Shown piece by piece: positions 1 through 8,454 of a stretch of DNA of 47,341 bases (position 1 is its first letter; each line of letters begins with the position of its first letter). The notes below the pieces were generated by a model that saw only the letters and a program-made list of their open reading frames with translations, was not told the origin of the DNA and did not search any database. Position numbers and translations under genes: made by a program. Origin of the DNA: JAJBWD01 sp041670885 (GTDB taxonomy: Bacteria; Bacillota; Clostridia; Clostridiales; Clostridiaceae); NCBI GenBank assembly GCA_041670885.1, contig JBAXYJ010000002.1, forward strand, positions 1 through 47,341. The letters are read 5' to 3'.

Positions 1-1532
1 TATTCCCACTCAATAGTTGCCGGCGGCTTTGAGGTACAGTCGTATACTACTCTGTTAACTCCCTTAACCTCATTTACTATCCTTCGAGATACTATGTCTA
101 ATACATCATAGGGTATCCTTGCCCAGTCTGATGTCATAGCATCATTTGATGTTACTGCTCTCAGCGCTATGGTGTGGCAGTAGGTTCTTTCGTCTCCCAT
201 AACTCCAACGGAAGCTATGTTTGGAAGGCAGGCAAAGTACTGCCAGATCTTTCTTTCTAAACCTGCATTTTTTATTTCTTCTCTGAATATAGCATCAGCT
301 TCTCTTACTATTTCCAGTTTATCCTCTGTTATTTCACCTAGAACTCTTATTCCAAGACCTGGGCCCGGGAATGGCTGTCTCTGAACTATATCCTCTGGTA
401 TTCCAAGTTCATATCCAACTTCTCTAACTTCATCTTTAAAAAGCTCTCTGAGAGGCTCGATTAATTTAAATGATAAATCTTCAGGAAGTCCTCCTACATT
501 GTGATGGCTTTTTATTTTAGCTGAGGTTTTAGTTCCTGATTCAACAACGTCCGGGTATATGGTTCCCTGAACAAGAAACTGAATATCTCCCAGCTTTCCT
601 GCTTCTTCTTCAAATACCCTTATGAATTCTTCTCCGATTATTTTTCTCTTTTTTTCAGGATCTGAAACGCCCTTCAGCTTTCCTAAAAATCTGTCCTTAG
701 CATTTACTCTTATCAGGTTCATGTCGAACTGATTCTTAAATATTCTCTCTACCTGATCCCCCTCATCTTTTCTGAGAAGGCCGTGGTCAACAAATACACA
801 GGTAAGATTCTTGCCGATTGCCTTATGAACTAGAACAGCAGCAACTGAGGAATCAACTCCTCCGCTCATGGCACAGATAACCTTCTTATCTCCTGCCAGT
901 TTTTTAATCTCAGCTATTTTTTCCTTAGCAAAGGAGGACATATTAAAATCTCCATTTAAATTGCATATGTCAAAGAGGAAGTTCCTAAGCATCTTCTTTC
1001 CAAAAGGAGTATGCTCAACCTCCGGATGAAATTGAACTCCATATAGTTTCTTTTCATCATTTCCAAGGGCAGCAACCGGGCAGCTCCCTGATTTTGCAAG
1101 AATTTCAAAGCCGGCTGGTGCATCTGATATATAGTCTGTATGGCTCATCCAGCATATGTTATTTTCTTCTATTCCATTAAAAAGCTTTGATTGAACATTT
1201 AATTTAATTTCTGTCTTCCCATATTCTCTAATATTGGCACTTTTTACCTTTCCTCCGTAAATGTGGCTCATAAGCTGAGCTCCGTAGCAAATACCAAGGA
1301 CCGGTATTCCAAGATAAAATATTTCTTTATCTATTTTAGGAGAATTTTCACCATATACACTGTTTGGTCCTCCGGTAAATATTATTCCCTTTGTATTTCT
1401 TCCCTTTATCTTGTTGATGTCTGTATCATAGGGAATTATTTCACAGTATACATTGTTTTCTCTTACCCTTCTGGCAATAAGCTGATTATACTGGCCTCCA
1501 AAATCTATAACTAATACTAATTCTTTTTCCAT
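1..1532 (-). CDS. guaA: GMP synthase (glutamine-hydrolysing), stop codon cut by window edge
   Basis: Converts XMP to GMP using glutamine and ATP, the last step of guanine nucleotide synthesis. The reading frame gives 510 residues, and the window ends two bases into the stop codon. The N-terminal class I glutamine amidotransferase domain carries the nucleophile Cys82 in GICYGAQ. The ATP pyrophosphatase P-loop SGGVDS lies at residues 223-228, and the C-terminus ends in the usual PPATIEWE. The start ATG at 1532 is preceded by GGAGG. It lies 9 bases downstream of guaB, so the two form a guaB-guaA operon sharing the guanine riboswitch upstream of guaB. Length and motifs are normal for the family. 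Confidence 0.97.
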   Translation of the reverse strand, partial: MEKELVLVIDFGGQYNQLIARRVRENNVYCEIIPYDTDINKIKGRNTKGIIFTGGPNSVYGENSPKIDKEIFYLGIPVLGICYGAQLMSHIYGGKVKSANIREYGKTEIKLNVQSKLFNGIEENNICWMSHTDYISDAPAGFEILAKSGSCPVAALGNDEKKLYGVQFHPEVEHTPFGKKMLRNFLFDICNLNGDFNMSSFAKEKIAEIKKLAGDKKVICAMSGGVDSSVAAVLVHKAIGKNLTCVFVDHGLLRKDEGDQVERIFKNQFDMNLIRVNAKDRFLGKLKGVSDPEKKRKIIGEEFIRVFEEEAGKLGDIQFLVQGTIYPDVVESGTKTSAKIKSHHNVGGLPEDLSFKLIEPLRELFKDEVREVGYELGIPEDIVQRQPFPGPGLGIRVLGEITEDKLEIVREADAIFREEIKNAGLERKIWQYFACLPNIASVGVMGDERTYCHTIALRAVTSNDAMTSDWARIPYDVLDIVSRRIVNEVKGVNRVVYDCTSKPPATIEWE

Positions 1533-1541
1533 TGTATCCTC

Positions 1542-2996
1542 CTAAACAGAAATGCTGTAGTTAGGTGCTTCTTTAGTTATATTTATATTGTGAGGGTGAC
1601 TTTCTTTAAGCCCTGCACTGGTTTGGATAACAAATTTTGAATTTTTATATAAGCTTTCTAAATCCTTTGCTCCTAAATATCCCATACCTGATCTTATACC
1701 GCCTAACATCTGGAATATAGTATCAGCTACTAACCCCTTGTATGGAACTCTTCCTTCAACGCCTTCAGGAACTAATTTCTTATTTCCTTCCTGGAAGTAT
1801 CTGTCCTTGCTTCCCTGTGCCATTGCAGATAAGGAGCCCATTCCTCTGTATACTTTATAATTTCTTCCCTGGAATATCTCAGTTTCTCCAGGTGACTCCT
1901 CGCAGCCTGCAAAGAGGGACCCCAACATTGCAATCTTTGCCCCTGCTGCTAGTGCCTTAACTACATCTCCAGAGAATTTAATACCGCCGTCTGCTATAAT
2001 TGGAATGCCATAAGGCTCAGCTGCTTCAACACAATCCATAACTGCTGTCAGCTGAGGAACTCCAACTCCCGCTACAATTCTTGTTGTACATATAGATCCA
2101 GGTCCTATTCCTACTTTAATGCAGTCAGCTCCGGCTTTTATTAAATCTACAGCAGCTTCACTGGTAGCTACGTTTCCTGCTATTACCTGAAGGTCCGGGT
2201 ATTTTACCTTTATCGTTTTAACTGCCTCTAATACTCCTAATGAGTGTCCATGAGCAGTATCTAGTGTTACTACGTCTACCTTAACTTTATATAAAGCATC
2301 TACCCTGTCCATCATATCCTTTGTAACACCAACTGCTGCTCCGCATAACAGTCTTCCCTGGGAATCCTTTGCTGCATTTGGGTATTTTCTAACCTTTTCT
2401 ATATCTTTTATTGTTATTAATCCTTTAAGTCTATATTCATCATCTACTAATGGAAGCTTCTCTATTCTGTGAGTTTTAAGAATATTTTTAGCTTCCTCTA
2501 AGGTAGTTCCTTCCTTTGCAGTCACTAAATTTTCTTTTGTCATAACTTCACTTATTTTTTTTGAGAGGTCTTCTTCAAATAAGATATCCCTATTTGTTAT
2601 TATTCCAACAAGTTTTTCATCAATGCAGATAGGAACTCCTGAAATCCTGTACTTTTCCATTAAAGTATCAGCGTCTTTAATAGTATTTTCCGGAGCTAAA
2701 AAGAAAGGATCCTTTATAACTCCATTTTCCTGTCTTTTGACCTTATCAACCTCTACAGCCTGCTGCTCAATTGACATATTTTTATGAATGATTCCAATAC
2801 CGCCCTCTCTTGCCATAGCAATAGCCATCTTTGACTCAGTAACAGTATCCATGCCGGCACTCATAAGTGGAATATTAAGAGCTATTTTTTTAGTAAGCAT
2901 TGTTTTTAGTGATACCTCTCTTGGAAGTACCTCCGATTTGTTTGGAATAAGCAAAACATCATCAAAAGTATATGCCTGTTTCAAAATAATTGCCAT
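1542..2996 (-). CDS. guaB: IMP dehydrogenase
   Basis: Oxidises IMP to XMP with NAD, the committed step towards GMP. The 484 residues show the TIM barrel split by a CBS-domain pair at about residues 95-205 (for example the stretch around ISGVPICIDE). The catalytic loop GPGSICTTR has Cys303, followed by the flap region and a C-terminal monovalent-cation region. It is the first gene of the guaBA operon. A leader of about 290 nucleotides carries a guanine riboswitch, an intrinsic terminator and, nearer the gene, a copy of a dispersed inverted repeat. Expression should therefore fall when guanine is high. Confidence 0.97.
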   Translation of the reverse strand: MAIILKQAYTFDDVLLIPNKSEVLPREVSLKTMLTKKIALNIPLMSAGMDTVTESKMAIAMAREGGIGIIHKNMSIEQQAVEVDKVKRQENGVIKDPFFLAPENTIKDADTLMEKYRISGVPICIDEKLVGIITNRDILFEEDLSKKISEVMTKENLVTAKEGTTLEEAKNILKTHRIEKLPLVDDEYRLKGLITIKDIEKVRKYPNAAKDSQGRLLCGAAVGVTKDMMDRVDALYKVKVDVVTLDTAHGHSLGVLEAVKTIKVKYPDLQVIAGNVATSEAAVDLIKAGADCIKVGIGPGSICTTRIVAGVGVPQLTAVMDCVEAAEPYGIPIIADGGIKFSGDVVKALAAGAKIAMLGSLFAGCEESPGETEIFQGRNYKVYRGMGSLSAMAQGSKDRYFQEGNKKLVPEGVEGRVPYKGLVADTIFQMLGGIRSGMGYLGAKDLESLYKNSKFVIQTSAGLKESHPHNINITKEAPNYSISV

Positions 2997-3036
2997 AAAA
3001 TCACTCCTTATTTATAATTTGTCCATAAAAATTATA

Positions 3037-3133
3037 AAATTGCATACTATGAAAATTTATTTTGTATCTTAAAAAAGCGTAGATAATTCGTTATTTTCAA
3101 GATATAAATAAGCCAAAATTTATTATGCAATTT
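3037..3133 (+). repeat. Dispersed terminal-inverted-repeat element, copy 1 (long form)
   Basis: A 97-base element bounded by perfect 10-base inverted repeats, aaattgcata at 3037-3046 and tatgcaattt at 3124-3133. It holds an inner inverted pair (tatctt / aagata) and an 18-base block, 3086-3103, identical to the block at 46589-46606 in copy 4. It lies in the guaB leader between the riboswitch terminator and the guaB ribosome binding site, so it is transcribed as part of the guaB mRNA (in the orientation opposite to the gene). See copies 2, 3 and 4. Confidence 0.85.
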
Positions 3134-3137
3134 CCTT

Positions 3138-3174
3138 AAAAAAAAACATACAAAACTCCATGGAATTTTGTATG
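3138..3174 (-). terminator. Riboswitch-controlled intrinsic terminator of guaBA
   Basis: Read on the minus strand, bases 3174-3147 form a 14-base-pair hairpin with a single mismatch (outer arm catacaaaa / ttttgtatg). It is followed at once by nine U (A-run 3138-3146 on the plus strand). Its 5' arm can alternatively pair with 3212-3225, which overlaps the 3' strand of riboswitch helix P1. That is the expected terminator/antiterminator switch. Confidence 0.9.
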
Positions 3175-3211
3175 CTGAAAGTTGCAGGATAGCAGCTTTA
3201 GTAATTAGTAA

Positions 3212-3289
3212 ATACAAAAATCCACTCATAGACGGAATTTTAAGGTCTCCGGTAGAAACGCCCTGCCATATTCAGGGTCTATACGAGTG
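3212..3289 (-). promoter_or_regulatory. Guanine riboswitch aptamer with antiterminator strand
   Basis: On the minus strand the purine aptamer core is clear. P1 is cactcgt (3289-3283) with atgagtg (3229-3223). P2 is ccctg/cagggc around an AATATGG loop segment. The invariant junction GTTTCTACC follows, then P3 (cggag/ttccg). The junction pyrimidine before TATG is C (GTCTATG), the position that reads guanine rather than adenine. Bases 3225-3212 (gtggatttttgtat) match the antiterminator partner of the downstream hairpin. Position before guaB-guaA fits feedback repression by guanine. Confidence 0.93.
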
Positions 3290-3301
3290 TTTATTAAAAC
3301 T

Positions 3302-3330
3302 ATTTTATTTAAAAAAGTGAATTTTGTCAA
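3302..3330 (-). promoter_or_regulatory. Sigma-A type promoter of the guaBA leader
   Basis: Minus strand TTGACA (3330-3325), 17-base spacer, TAAAAT (3307-3302). The predicted start lies just before riboswitch helix P1. Confidence 0.8.
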
Positions 3331-3487
3331 TTAAAATTATCAAAAAATGAAGATATTATTGCAAAAATATGTTGAAAAATAATATCTTACATTTTTATAC
3401 ATTATTAAGAGGTGAATATATCTATATTAACCTCATCTCATTTTAGCAGCAATTGAAGAACATTTGGATTTTATCTAAAATTAAAAT
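3331..3487. other. Intergenic stretch with two inverted repeats
   Basis: No gene seen. It holds two AT-rich inverted repeats: gatattatt 3352-3360 with aataatatc 3378-3386, and a tighter one with 12-base arms, one mismatch and a 2-base loop at 3409-3434 (gaggtgaatata / tatattaacctc). Neither is followed by a T-run. They sit between the guaBA promoter and the groEL terminator. Their role is unknown. Confidence 0.5.
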
Positions 3488-3520
3488 ACCGCCGAAAACC
3501 ATAAAATGACTTTCAGCGGT
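3478..3520 (-). terminator. groESL terminator
   Basis: Minus strand hairpin accgctgaaa (3520-3511) with ttttcggcggt (3498-3488), followed by ATTTTAATTTT. It sits 26 bases after the groEL stop. Flanking T-rich sequence on the plus side could make it act in both directions. Confidence 0.8.
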
Positions 3521-3546
3521 ACTATTTTTACTAAACTTTATATTTT

Positions 3547-5175
3547 TTAGTACATTCCGTCCATTCCCATTCCTGGTGCTCCCGGCATTGGTGCTGGGCT
3601 CTTTTCTGGGATTTCAGCAACTGCAGCTTCTGTAGTTAAGAAAGTAGCCGCAACTGATGCAGCATTCTGCAGTGCTGATCTTGTTACCTTGGTTGGGTCT
3701 ACTATTCCAACTTTAATCATGTCTACATATACCTGACGAAGAGCATCGTAGCCTATTCCCTTTGCGCTGTTCTTAACCTTTTCGATTACTACAGCACCTT
3801 CCACTCCGGCATTTTTAGCAATCTGCTTAACCGGCTCTTCTAAAGCTTTCTTAATTATATCGATTCCAACTTTAATATCTAATTCCGTTGATGTAACCTT
3901 TTCTATCTCTGGTATGATATCAATATAAGCTGTTCCGCCTCCTGGAACTATTCCTTCTTCAACTGCAGCTTTTGTAGCAGCTAAGGCGTCTTCTATTCTC
4001 AGCTTTCTTTCCTTAAGTTCTGTCTCTGTAGCTGCTCCAACTTTAACAACAGCAACTCCGCCTGAAAGCTTAGCTAATCTTTCCTGAAGTTTTTCTCTGT
4101 CAAAGTCTGAGGTTGTTTCCTCTATTTGAGCCTTTATCTGTGCTATTCTGTCATGGATCTTGGATTTTTCTCCTCTTCCATTAACTATAGTTGTGTTTTC
4201 CTTTGATATTTTAACGCTTTCTGCTCTTCCAAGCATTTCAATTTTAACATCTTTAAGCTCTCTTCCAAGTTCCTCTGATACTACTTCTCCGCCTGTAAGT
4301 GTTGCTATATCTGAAAGCATTTCCTTCCTTCTGTCTCCAAAGCCCGGAGCCTTAACTGCAACGCAGGTAAATGTTCCTCTTAATTTATTAACAACCAGTG
4401 TAGCTAAAGCTTCTCCTTCTACATCTTCTGCTATTATAAGAAGCTTCTTGCCCTGCTGAACAATCTGCTCTAATATAGGAAGTATCTCCTGGATATTGGA
4501 TATTTTCTTGTCTGTTAATAAGATATAAGGATCATCTAAAGCTGCTTCCATCTTTTCTGTGTCTGTTACCATATAGGAGCTTAAATATCCTCTGTCAAAC
4601 TGCATACCTTCAACAACATCCAATTCTGTTCCCATGGATTTTGATTCTTCCACAGTTATGACTCCTTCATTGCCTACTTTTTCCATTGCATCTGCAATAA
4701 GTGCCCCTATTTCTTCATCAGAAGCTGATATTGCTGCAACTCTTGATATATCTTCTTTTCCGTTTATAGGCTTTGATATCTTCTGTATTTCTTCAACTGC
4801 TTTGTCTACTGCCATCTTTATTCCTTGTCTTACCAGCATTGGATTAGCTCCGGCTGTAACATTTTTTAATCCTTCTCGGATTATTGCCTGAGCAAGAAGT
4901 GTAGCTGTTGTTGTTCCGTCTCCTGCTACATCATTTGTTTTAGTAGCAACTTCTTTAACCAGCTGTGCTCCCATGTTTTCATATACGTCTTCTAATTCTA
5001 TTTCTCTAGCAATGGTAACTCCGTCATTTGTAATAAGGGGAGCTCCGAACTTCTTATCTAGTACAACATTTCTTCCCTTAGGTCCTAAAGTTACTTTAAC
5101 AGTATCAGCTAGTTTGTCAACTCCGGCCTGCATAGCTCTTCTTACATCCTCACCAAACATAATTGTTTTTGCCAT
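3547..5175 (-). CDS. groEL: Chaperonin GroEL (Cpn60)
   Basis: Forms the 14-subunit folding chamber that works with GroES and ATP. The protein has 542 residues with the ATP-binding GDGTTTA at 85-91 and a short methionine/glycine tail (GMGMDGMY). An in-frame TTG two codons upstream is only 2 bases from GGAGG. The ATG at 5175 is 8 bases away and gives the canonical MAKTIMFGED start, so 5175 is preferred. It lies 17 bases after groES in one heat-shock operon. Confidence 0.98.
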   Translation of the reverse strand: MAKTIMFGEDVRRAMQAGVDKLADTVKVTLGPKGRNVVLDKKFGAPLITNDGVTIAREIELEDVYENMGAQLVKEVATKTNDVAGDGTTTATLLAQAIIREGLKNVTAGANPMLVRQGIKMAVDKAVEEIQKISKPINGKEDISRVAAISASDEEIGALIADAMEKVGNEGVITVEESKSMGTELDVVEGMQFDRGYLSSYMVTDTEKMEAALDDPYILLTDKKISNIQEILPILEQIVQQGKKLLIIAEDVEGEALATLVVNKLRGTFTCVAVKAPGFGDRRKEMLSDIATLTGGEVVSEELGRELKDVKIEMLGRAESVKISKENTTIVNGRGEKSKIHDRIAQIKAQIEETTSDFDREKLQERLAKLSGGVAVVKVGAATETELKERKLRIEDALAATKAAVEEGIVPGGGTAYIDIIPEIEKVTSTELDIKVGIDIIKKALEEPVKQIAKNAGVEGAVVIEKVKNSAKGIGYDALRQVYVDMIKVGIVDPTKVTRSALQNAASVAATFLTTEAAVAEIPEKSPAPMPGAPGMGMDGMY

Positions 5176-5192
5176 TTTCAATTCCTCCTATA

Positions 5193-5474
5193 CTATTCTA
5201 TAATTCCAAGAATATCGTCCTGTTTTAAGATTATTAACTCTTCTTCGCCATATTTAATTTCATTTCCTGAATACTTAGAGAATAAAACCCTATCTCCAAC
5301 TTTAACTTCCATCTTGATTTCGTTTCCGTTTTCAACTTTTCCGGGTCCAACAGCAACAACCAAAGCCTCCTGTGGCTTTTCCTTTGCGGCTCCAGTAAGA
5401 ATTATTCCGCTTTTTGTTGTTTCCTCTACATCGACTCTTTTGATAACGATTCTGTCACCTAGTGGTTTTATCAT
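5193..5474 (-). CDS. groES: Co-chaperonin GroES (Cpn10)
   Basis: The lid of the GroEL chamber. At 93 residues it has normal length, starts MIKPLGDRIVIKR, and has the mobile loop at about residues 16-32 (ETTKSGIIL). It is the first gene of groES-groEL, with GGAGG upstream of its ATG and a perfect CIRCE operator in its leader. It should be repressed by HrcA and induced by heat or unfolded protein. Confidence 0.98.
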   Translation of the reverse strand: MIKPLGDRIVIKRVDVEETTKSGIILTGAAKEKPQEALVVAVGPGKVENGNEIKMEVKVGDRVLFSKYSGNEIKYGEEELIILKQDDILGIIE

Positions 5475-5516
5475 TGATACCCCTCCTAATCTATTTTTAA
5501 AATTTATTTCGTTTTG

Positions 5517-5543
5517 TTAGCACTCACCACCTATGAGTGCTAA
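5517..5543 (-). promoter_or_regulatory. CIRCE operator (HrcA site)
   Basis: Perfect match to the CIRCE inverted repeat: TTAGCACTC, nine bases, GAGTGCTAA. It sits just downstream of the groES promoter, where HrcA would block initiation. Confidence 0.97.
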
Positions 5544-5550
5544 TACTTAT

Positions 5551-5579
5551 ATAATAATTAAATAGATAATTAATTTCAA
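5551..5579 (-). promoter_or_regulatory. groESL promoter
   Basis: Minus strand TTGAAA (5579-5574), 17-base spacer, TATTAT (5556-5551). The CIRCE element begins 7 bases downstream, at the expected transcription start. Confidence 0.75.
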
Positions 5580-5652
5580 ATTTAAATAGTGCATGAAATG
5601 TGTAAAATATAGCCAATATAACTTATTATGCTGATATATCTTATCTATCCTT

Positions 5653-6342
5653 CTATTTACTTGATTTTACCCTCTTTTTTGTTATTTTTCTTATTATATT
5701 GTCTCCTTTAATCATGCCTAGTATAAATAGTATTGTCATAATTACTGTTATTGTTATTACCATTTTATAGTCACCACTGCCCAGTCTCTCTCCAAAATAT
5801 GATGATATAACAATACAGGGAATTCGTCCCAAAGAAGAATAGATTAAAAAGTCACGTCTTGCAATACTGGAAATGCCGCAGATATACGCTAAGGCGTCCT
5901 TAGGCATACCAGGTATAAGGTATACTATAAATATTGCCATATTTATTGATTTATTACCAAAATTTTTATGAAAATATTCGATACTGCTTTTAGGAATAAT
6001 TTTTAGAATCAGCCTGACTCCGAAAAAATTACCTAATGTGTATGCAATGAAGCTTCCGGAGAGTATTCCAAGTACAGATAATAAACTGCCAAAATATACG
6101 CCAAAGATGTACCCCCCCGCTATCTCTATCACTTCTCCCGGCAGAAAAAAGACTATAACCTGCAGCAGATGAATTATAAAATATACAAGACCGCTTAATC
6201 TCCCAAAGCTTATAATATAAGCTTTCATGCTTTCAGGATCTTTAAACATGGAATAATACTTACTTTTTGAGAAAGCAATAAGAGCTATTATAAAAAAAAT
6301 AAGCAGCAAGATGTACAGGAAAGTTTTCCATTTATTTTTCAT
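5653..6342 (-). CDS. TVP38/TMEM64 (SNARE-associated/DedA-like) membrane protein
   Basis: An integral membrane protein of 229 residues. It has an N-terminal membrane segment (about 6-25), the SNARE-associated core with FLPGEVIEIAGGYIFG at about residues 65-80 and a second re-entrant-like stretch with LIPGMPKDALAYICG. A last membrane segment and a basic tail (KITKKRVKSS) follow. Family members are thought to move lipids or small solutes across the membrane; the substrate here is unknown. An upstream in-frame ATG at 6354 overlaps the Shine-Dalgarno GAGG, so the ATG at 6342 is the likelier start. It is transcribed alone. Confidence 0.85.
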   Translation of the reverse strand: MKNKWKTFLYILLLIFFIIALIAFSKSKYYSMFKDPESMKAYIISFGRLSGLVYFIIHLLQVIVFFLPGEVIEIAGGYIFGVYFGSLLSVLGILSGSFIAYTLGNFFGVRLILKIIPKSSIEYFHKNFGNKSINMAIFIVYLIPGMPKDALAYICGISSIARRDFLIYSSLGRIPCIVISSYFGERLGSGDYKMVITITVIMTILFILGMIKGDNIIRKITKKRVKSSK

Positions 6343-6429
6343 AATCCACCTCATATAACAGAAAATGCAAAGTTGAAAAATTGGTCAAAAGTACTTAGCA
6401 AATTCCTAACAAATCTATTATTTGCAAGT

Positions 6430-6463
6430 AAAAAAAAATAATGCCAGTATATTTTGGCATTAT
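6430..6463 (-). terminator. Terminator of the rex-ogg operon
   Basis: Minus strand hairpin ataatgcca / tggcattat (6463-6455 with 6446-6438) followed by a run of U. The ogg stop codon lies inside the stem. Confidence 0.88.
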
Positions 6464-7338
6464 ATCTTAATATTGTTTTCCCGCATATAAAAGAATAGAT
6501 ACTGCTGAGCAAAGCCTGCTAAGTTCCCGAATTTATCTCCTGCATATTCCCTTATTTTTTTAAGGGATATATCTCCTGTTTTATAAAAATAATTCATTGC
6601 CCTTTTTACCCAAACATCTACAGGAAATGAATCTGTTTTTTTCATAGAAAAAAGCATAATGCAGTCTGCTACTTTAAGCCCTACACCGGGAAAAGAAAGC
6701 ATATGAGATAAGGCTTCGCAGCTGCTACATTTTTTTATTACATCTAAATCCTGCCGGCTATTTTTTAACATATCTATGGTATTTTTTATGTATTTTGCCC
6801 TGAAGCCTGCTTTAAAGTTTCTAAAATCTTCTTCTTCTGCTGCTGACAATTCTGGAATAGTTGGAAAGGTATAATATATTTTCCCTTTATAACTGATTTT
6901 TCCCCCAAAAGACTCGCAAATATTTTCTATAACCTTTTTTATCATTGGTATCCTGTTATTCGAGGATATAATAAATGAAATAAGCATCTCAAAAGGTTCC
7001 TGATTTAATATTCTTATTCCTTCTCCATACTTTACAGCTTTTTTTAATATTTCATCTTTTTTAAGATTATCCTTAATTTCTCCATAATCTCTGTACAAAT
7101 CAAAATAATCAGCCCATATATCTATGAAATCCTGCTTATTTGTATTATATAAATACAAATCATTTCCTTTTTTTTCTGTTTCAATGACCCTTCCATGGGC
7201 AACACCGATATAATTTCCGTTTTCCTCTCTGTTCCATCTGAAGCATTGTCCGCAGGAAAATACCTGATAGGGGTCAAAGTTTCTTATATCTTTTACTATA
7301 ATGTAATTTTCAAAGCTTTCTGCATAACTAAAATCCAT
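6460..7338 (-). CDS. ogg: 8-oxoguanine DNA glycosylase/lyase, OGG1 type
   Basis: Removes 8-oxoguanine paired with C and nicks the strand. The N-terminal OGG_N domain (residues about 10-120) contains the VFSCGQCFRW start block. The HhH-GPD domain follows with FPGVGLKVADC: Lys222 is the Schiff-base lysine and Asp241 in FPVDVWV is the catalytic aspartate. The 19-residue spacing equals that of human OGG1 (Lys249/Asp268). The start ATG overlaps the stop of the upstream gene (TAATG), indicating translational coupling. As the last gene of the Rex-led operon, it links base-excision repair to redox state. Confidence 0.93.
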   Translation of the reverse strand: MDFSYAESFENYIIVKDIRNFDPYQVFSCGQCFRWNREENGNYIGVAHGRVIETEKKGNDLYLYNTNKQDFIDIWADYFDLYRDYGEIKDNLKKDEILKKAVKYGEGIRILNQEPFEMLISFIISSNNRIPMIKKVIENICESFGGKISYKGKIYYTFPTIPELSAAEEEDFRNFKAGFRAKYIKNTIDMLKNSRQDLDVIKKCSSCEALSHMLSFPGVGLKVADCIMLFSMKKTDSFPVDVWVKRAMNYFYKTGDISLKKIREYAGDKFGNLAGFAQQYLFFYMRENNIKI

Positions 7339-7754
7339 TACTTCACTCTTTTCTCTTTTTTTTCATTTATTATTCCATCTAATATATCCGCAGCTTTATA
7401 TACCATCCTGCTGCATCTTATGTCATCATTTCTATATTTTGTTTTTAACTCGTCACAGTTTTTAGTTCCAAATTCAGCTTCAAACTTTCGGAAAAATTCC
7501 TTGGACAAACTTTTTATCAAATCACTTTCATGTCCCTTTTCTTTGACAAACATTATTCCAAGGACAGACAGCGATCCGGTTATGGCACCACATATGCTCT
7601 CAATCCCCATGCCGCCTCCGAAGGAAGCCATCATTTTAAGAGCATCGCAGCTTAAATTTAAATTATATTCTTCATTAGCTGCATAAATAATAGTTTCGGC
7701 ACAATTTAAGTTAAAGCTTTTGCCGTAATACTTTTTAACTGTTTCTATAAGCAT
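7338..7754 (-). CDS. C_GCAxxG_C_C family redox-type protein
   Basis: A 138-residue protein of the C_GCAxxG_C_C family (PF09719), proposed redox-active or metal-binding proteins of anaerobes. Cysteines are at 18 (NCAET), 36, 55 (ICGAITG), 100 and 114, with the glycine-rich FGGGMG at 45-50. Members often sit near oxidoreductases. The ATG at 7754 has GAGGTGA just upstream; an in-frame TTG at 7784 lacks such a site. It lies between rex and ogg in one operon and ends by overlapping the ogg start. Its exact reaction is unknown. Confidence 0.85.
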   Translation of the reverse strand: MLIETVKKYYGKSFNLNCAETIIYAANEEYNLNLSCDALKMMASFGGGMGIESICGAITGSLSVLGIMFVKEKGHESDLIKSLSKEFFRKFEAEFGTKNCDELKTKYRNDDIRCSRMVYKAADILDGIINEKKEKRVK

Positions 7755-7779
7755 AAAATCACCTCTATATAAAATAAGC

Positions 7780-7799
7780 AGCAATTCATAAGAATTGCT
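7780..7799 (-). terminator. Weak hairpin between rex and the next gene
   Basis: Perfect 8-base-pair hairpin agcaattc / gaattgct with a 4-base loop, overlapping the rex stop codon, followed by GCTTATTTTAT rather than a clean T-run. It may lower, not stop, transcription into the downstream genes or protect the rex mRNA end. Confidence 0.5.
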
Positions 7800-8430
7800 A
7801 GCTATTTTGGTTTAAAAGACAGCTTAGTGTGAGAAGACTTTCACTTAGATGTACATTTTGCACTATTACATTTTTAGGAACGTTTAAATCAAGAGGAGCA
7901 AAATTAAGAATAGCCATAACATTATTTTCTACAAGTATATCTGCAACCTTCTGGGCTGCTTCTATAGGTGTTGCTATTATGCCAATGTCTATATGAGTAT
8001 CTTTTAAAAATCCTTCTAATTCGTCTATATCCTTTATTTCTATATCCCTTATTTTAAGACCAATAATCTTTGGATTTACATCAAATATACCGCACATATG
8101 AAAATTCAGTTTACTAAACCTGGTGTAATTTGCCAAGGCCTGACCAATATTACCAGCTCCAATGATAACAACCTTATAGTTTCTGTCTATTCCCAATATA
8201 GTGCATATTTCTCTGGAAAGATCCTTTACATTATAACCATACCCCTGCTGACCAAAATCTCCAAAATTATTTAAATCCTGCCTTATCTGGGAAGCAGTAA
8301 AGCCCATCTTTTCACCAAGCTCCTTTGATGATATTCTCTCTACACCTTTATTCATTAAATCTCCCAAATACCTTTGGTATTTTGGGAGACGCCTTATAAC
8401 AGCCATAGAAATATTCTTTTTATTATCCAT
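7798..8430 (-). CDS. rex: Redox-sensing transcriptional repressor Rex
   Basis: Binds DNA when NAD+ is high and is released by NADH. In clostridia it controls fermentation and reductive pathways. The 210 residues show an N-terminal winged helix (about 1-80, with SSKELGEKMGFTASQIRQDL) and a Rossmann NAD(H) domain beginning VVIIGAGNIGQALANY. A C-terminal helix serves for domain swapping. GAGGTGA precedes the ATG. It is the first gene of rex-(C_GCAxxG)-ogg. Dyad sequence over its own promoter suggests autoregulation. Confidence 0.97.
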   Translation of the reverse strand: MDNKKNISMAVIRRLPKYQRYLGDLMNKGVERISSKELGEKMGFTASQIRQDLNNFGDFGQQGYGYNVKDLSREICTILGIDRNYKVVIIGAGNIGQALANYTRFSKLNFHMCGIFDVNPKIIGLKIRDIEIKDIDELEGFLKDTHIDIGIIATPIEAAQKVADILVENNVMAILNFAPLDLNVPKNVIVQNVHLSESLLTLSCLLNQNS

Positions 8431-8454
8431 TATTTCACCTCATATTGATTCATC

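Noticed and set aside
1263..1514. 83-codon open frame on the plus strand opposite guaA
   Set aside because: It lies wholly inside guaA on the other strand and has no ribosome site or family features.
5173..5181. TTG at 5181 as the groEL start
   Set aside because: Only 2 bases from GGAGG; the ATG at 5175 has normal spacing and gives the canonical N-terminus.
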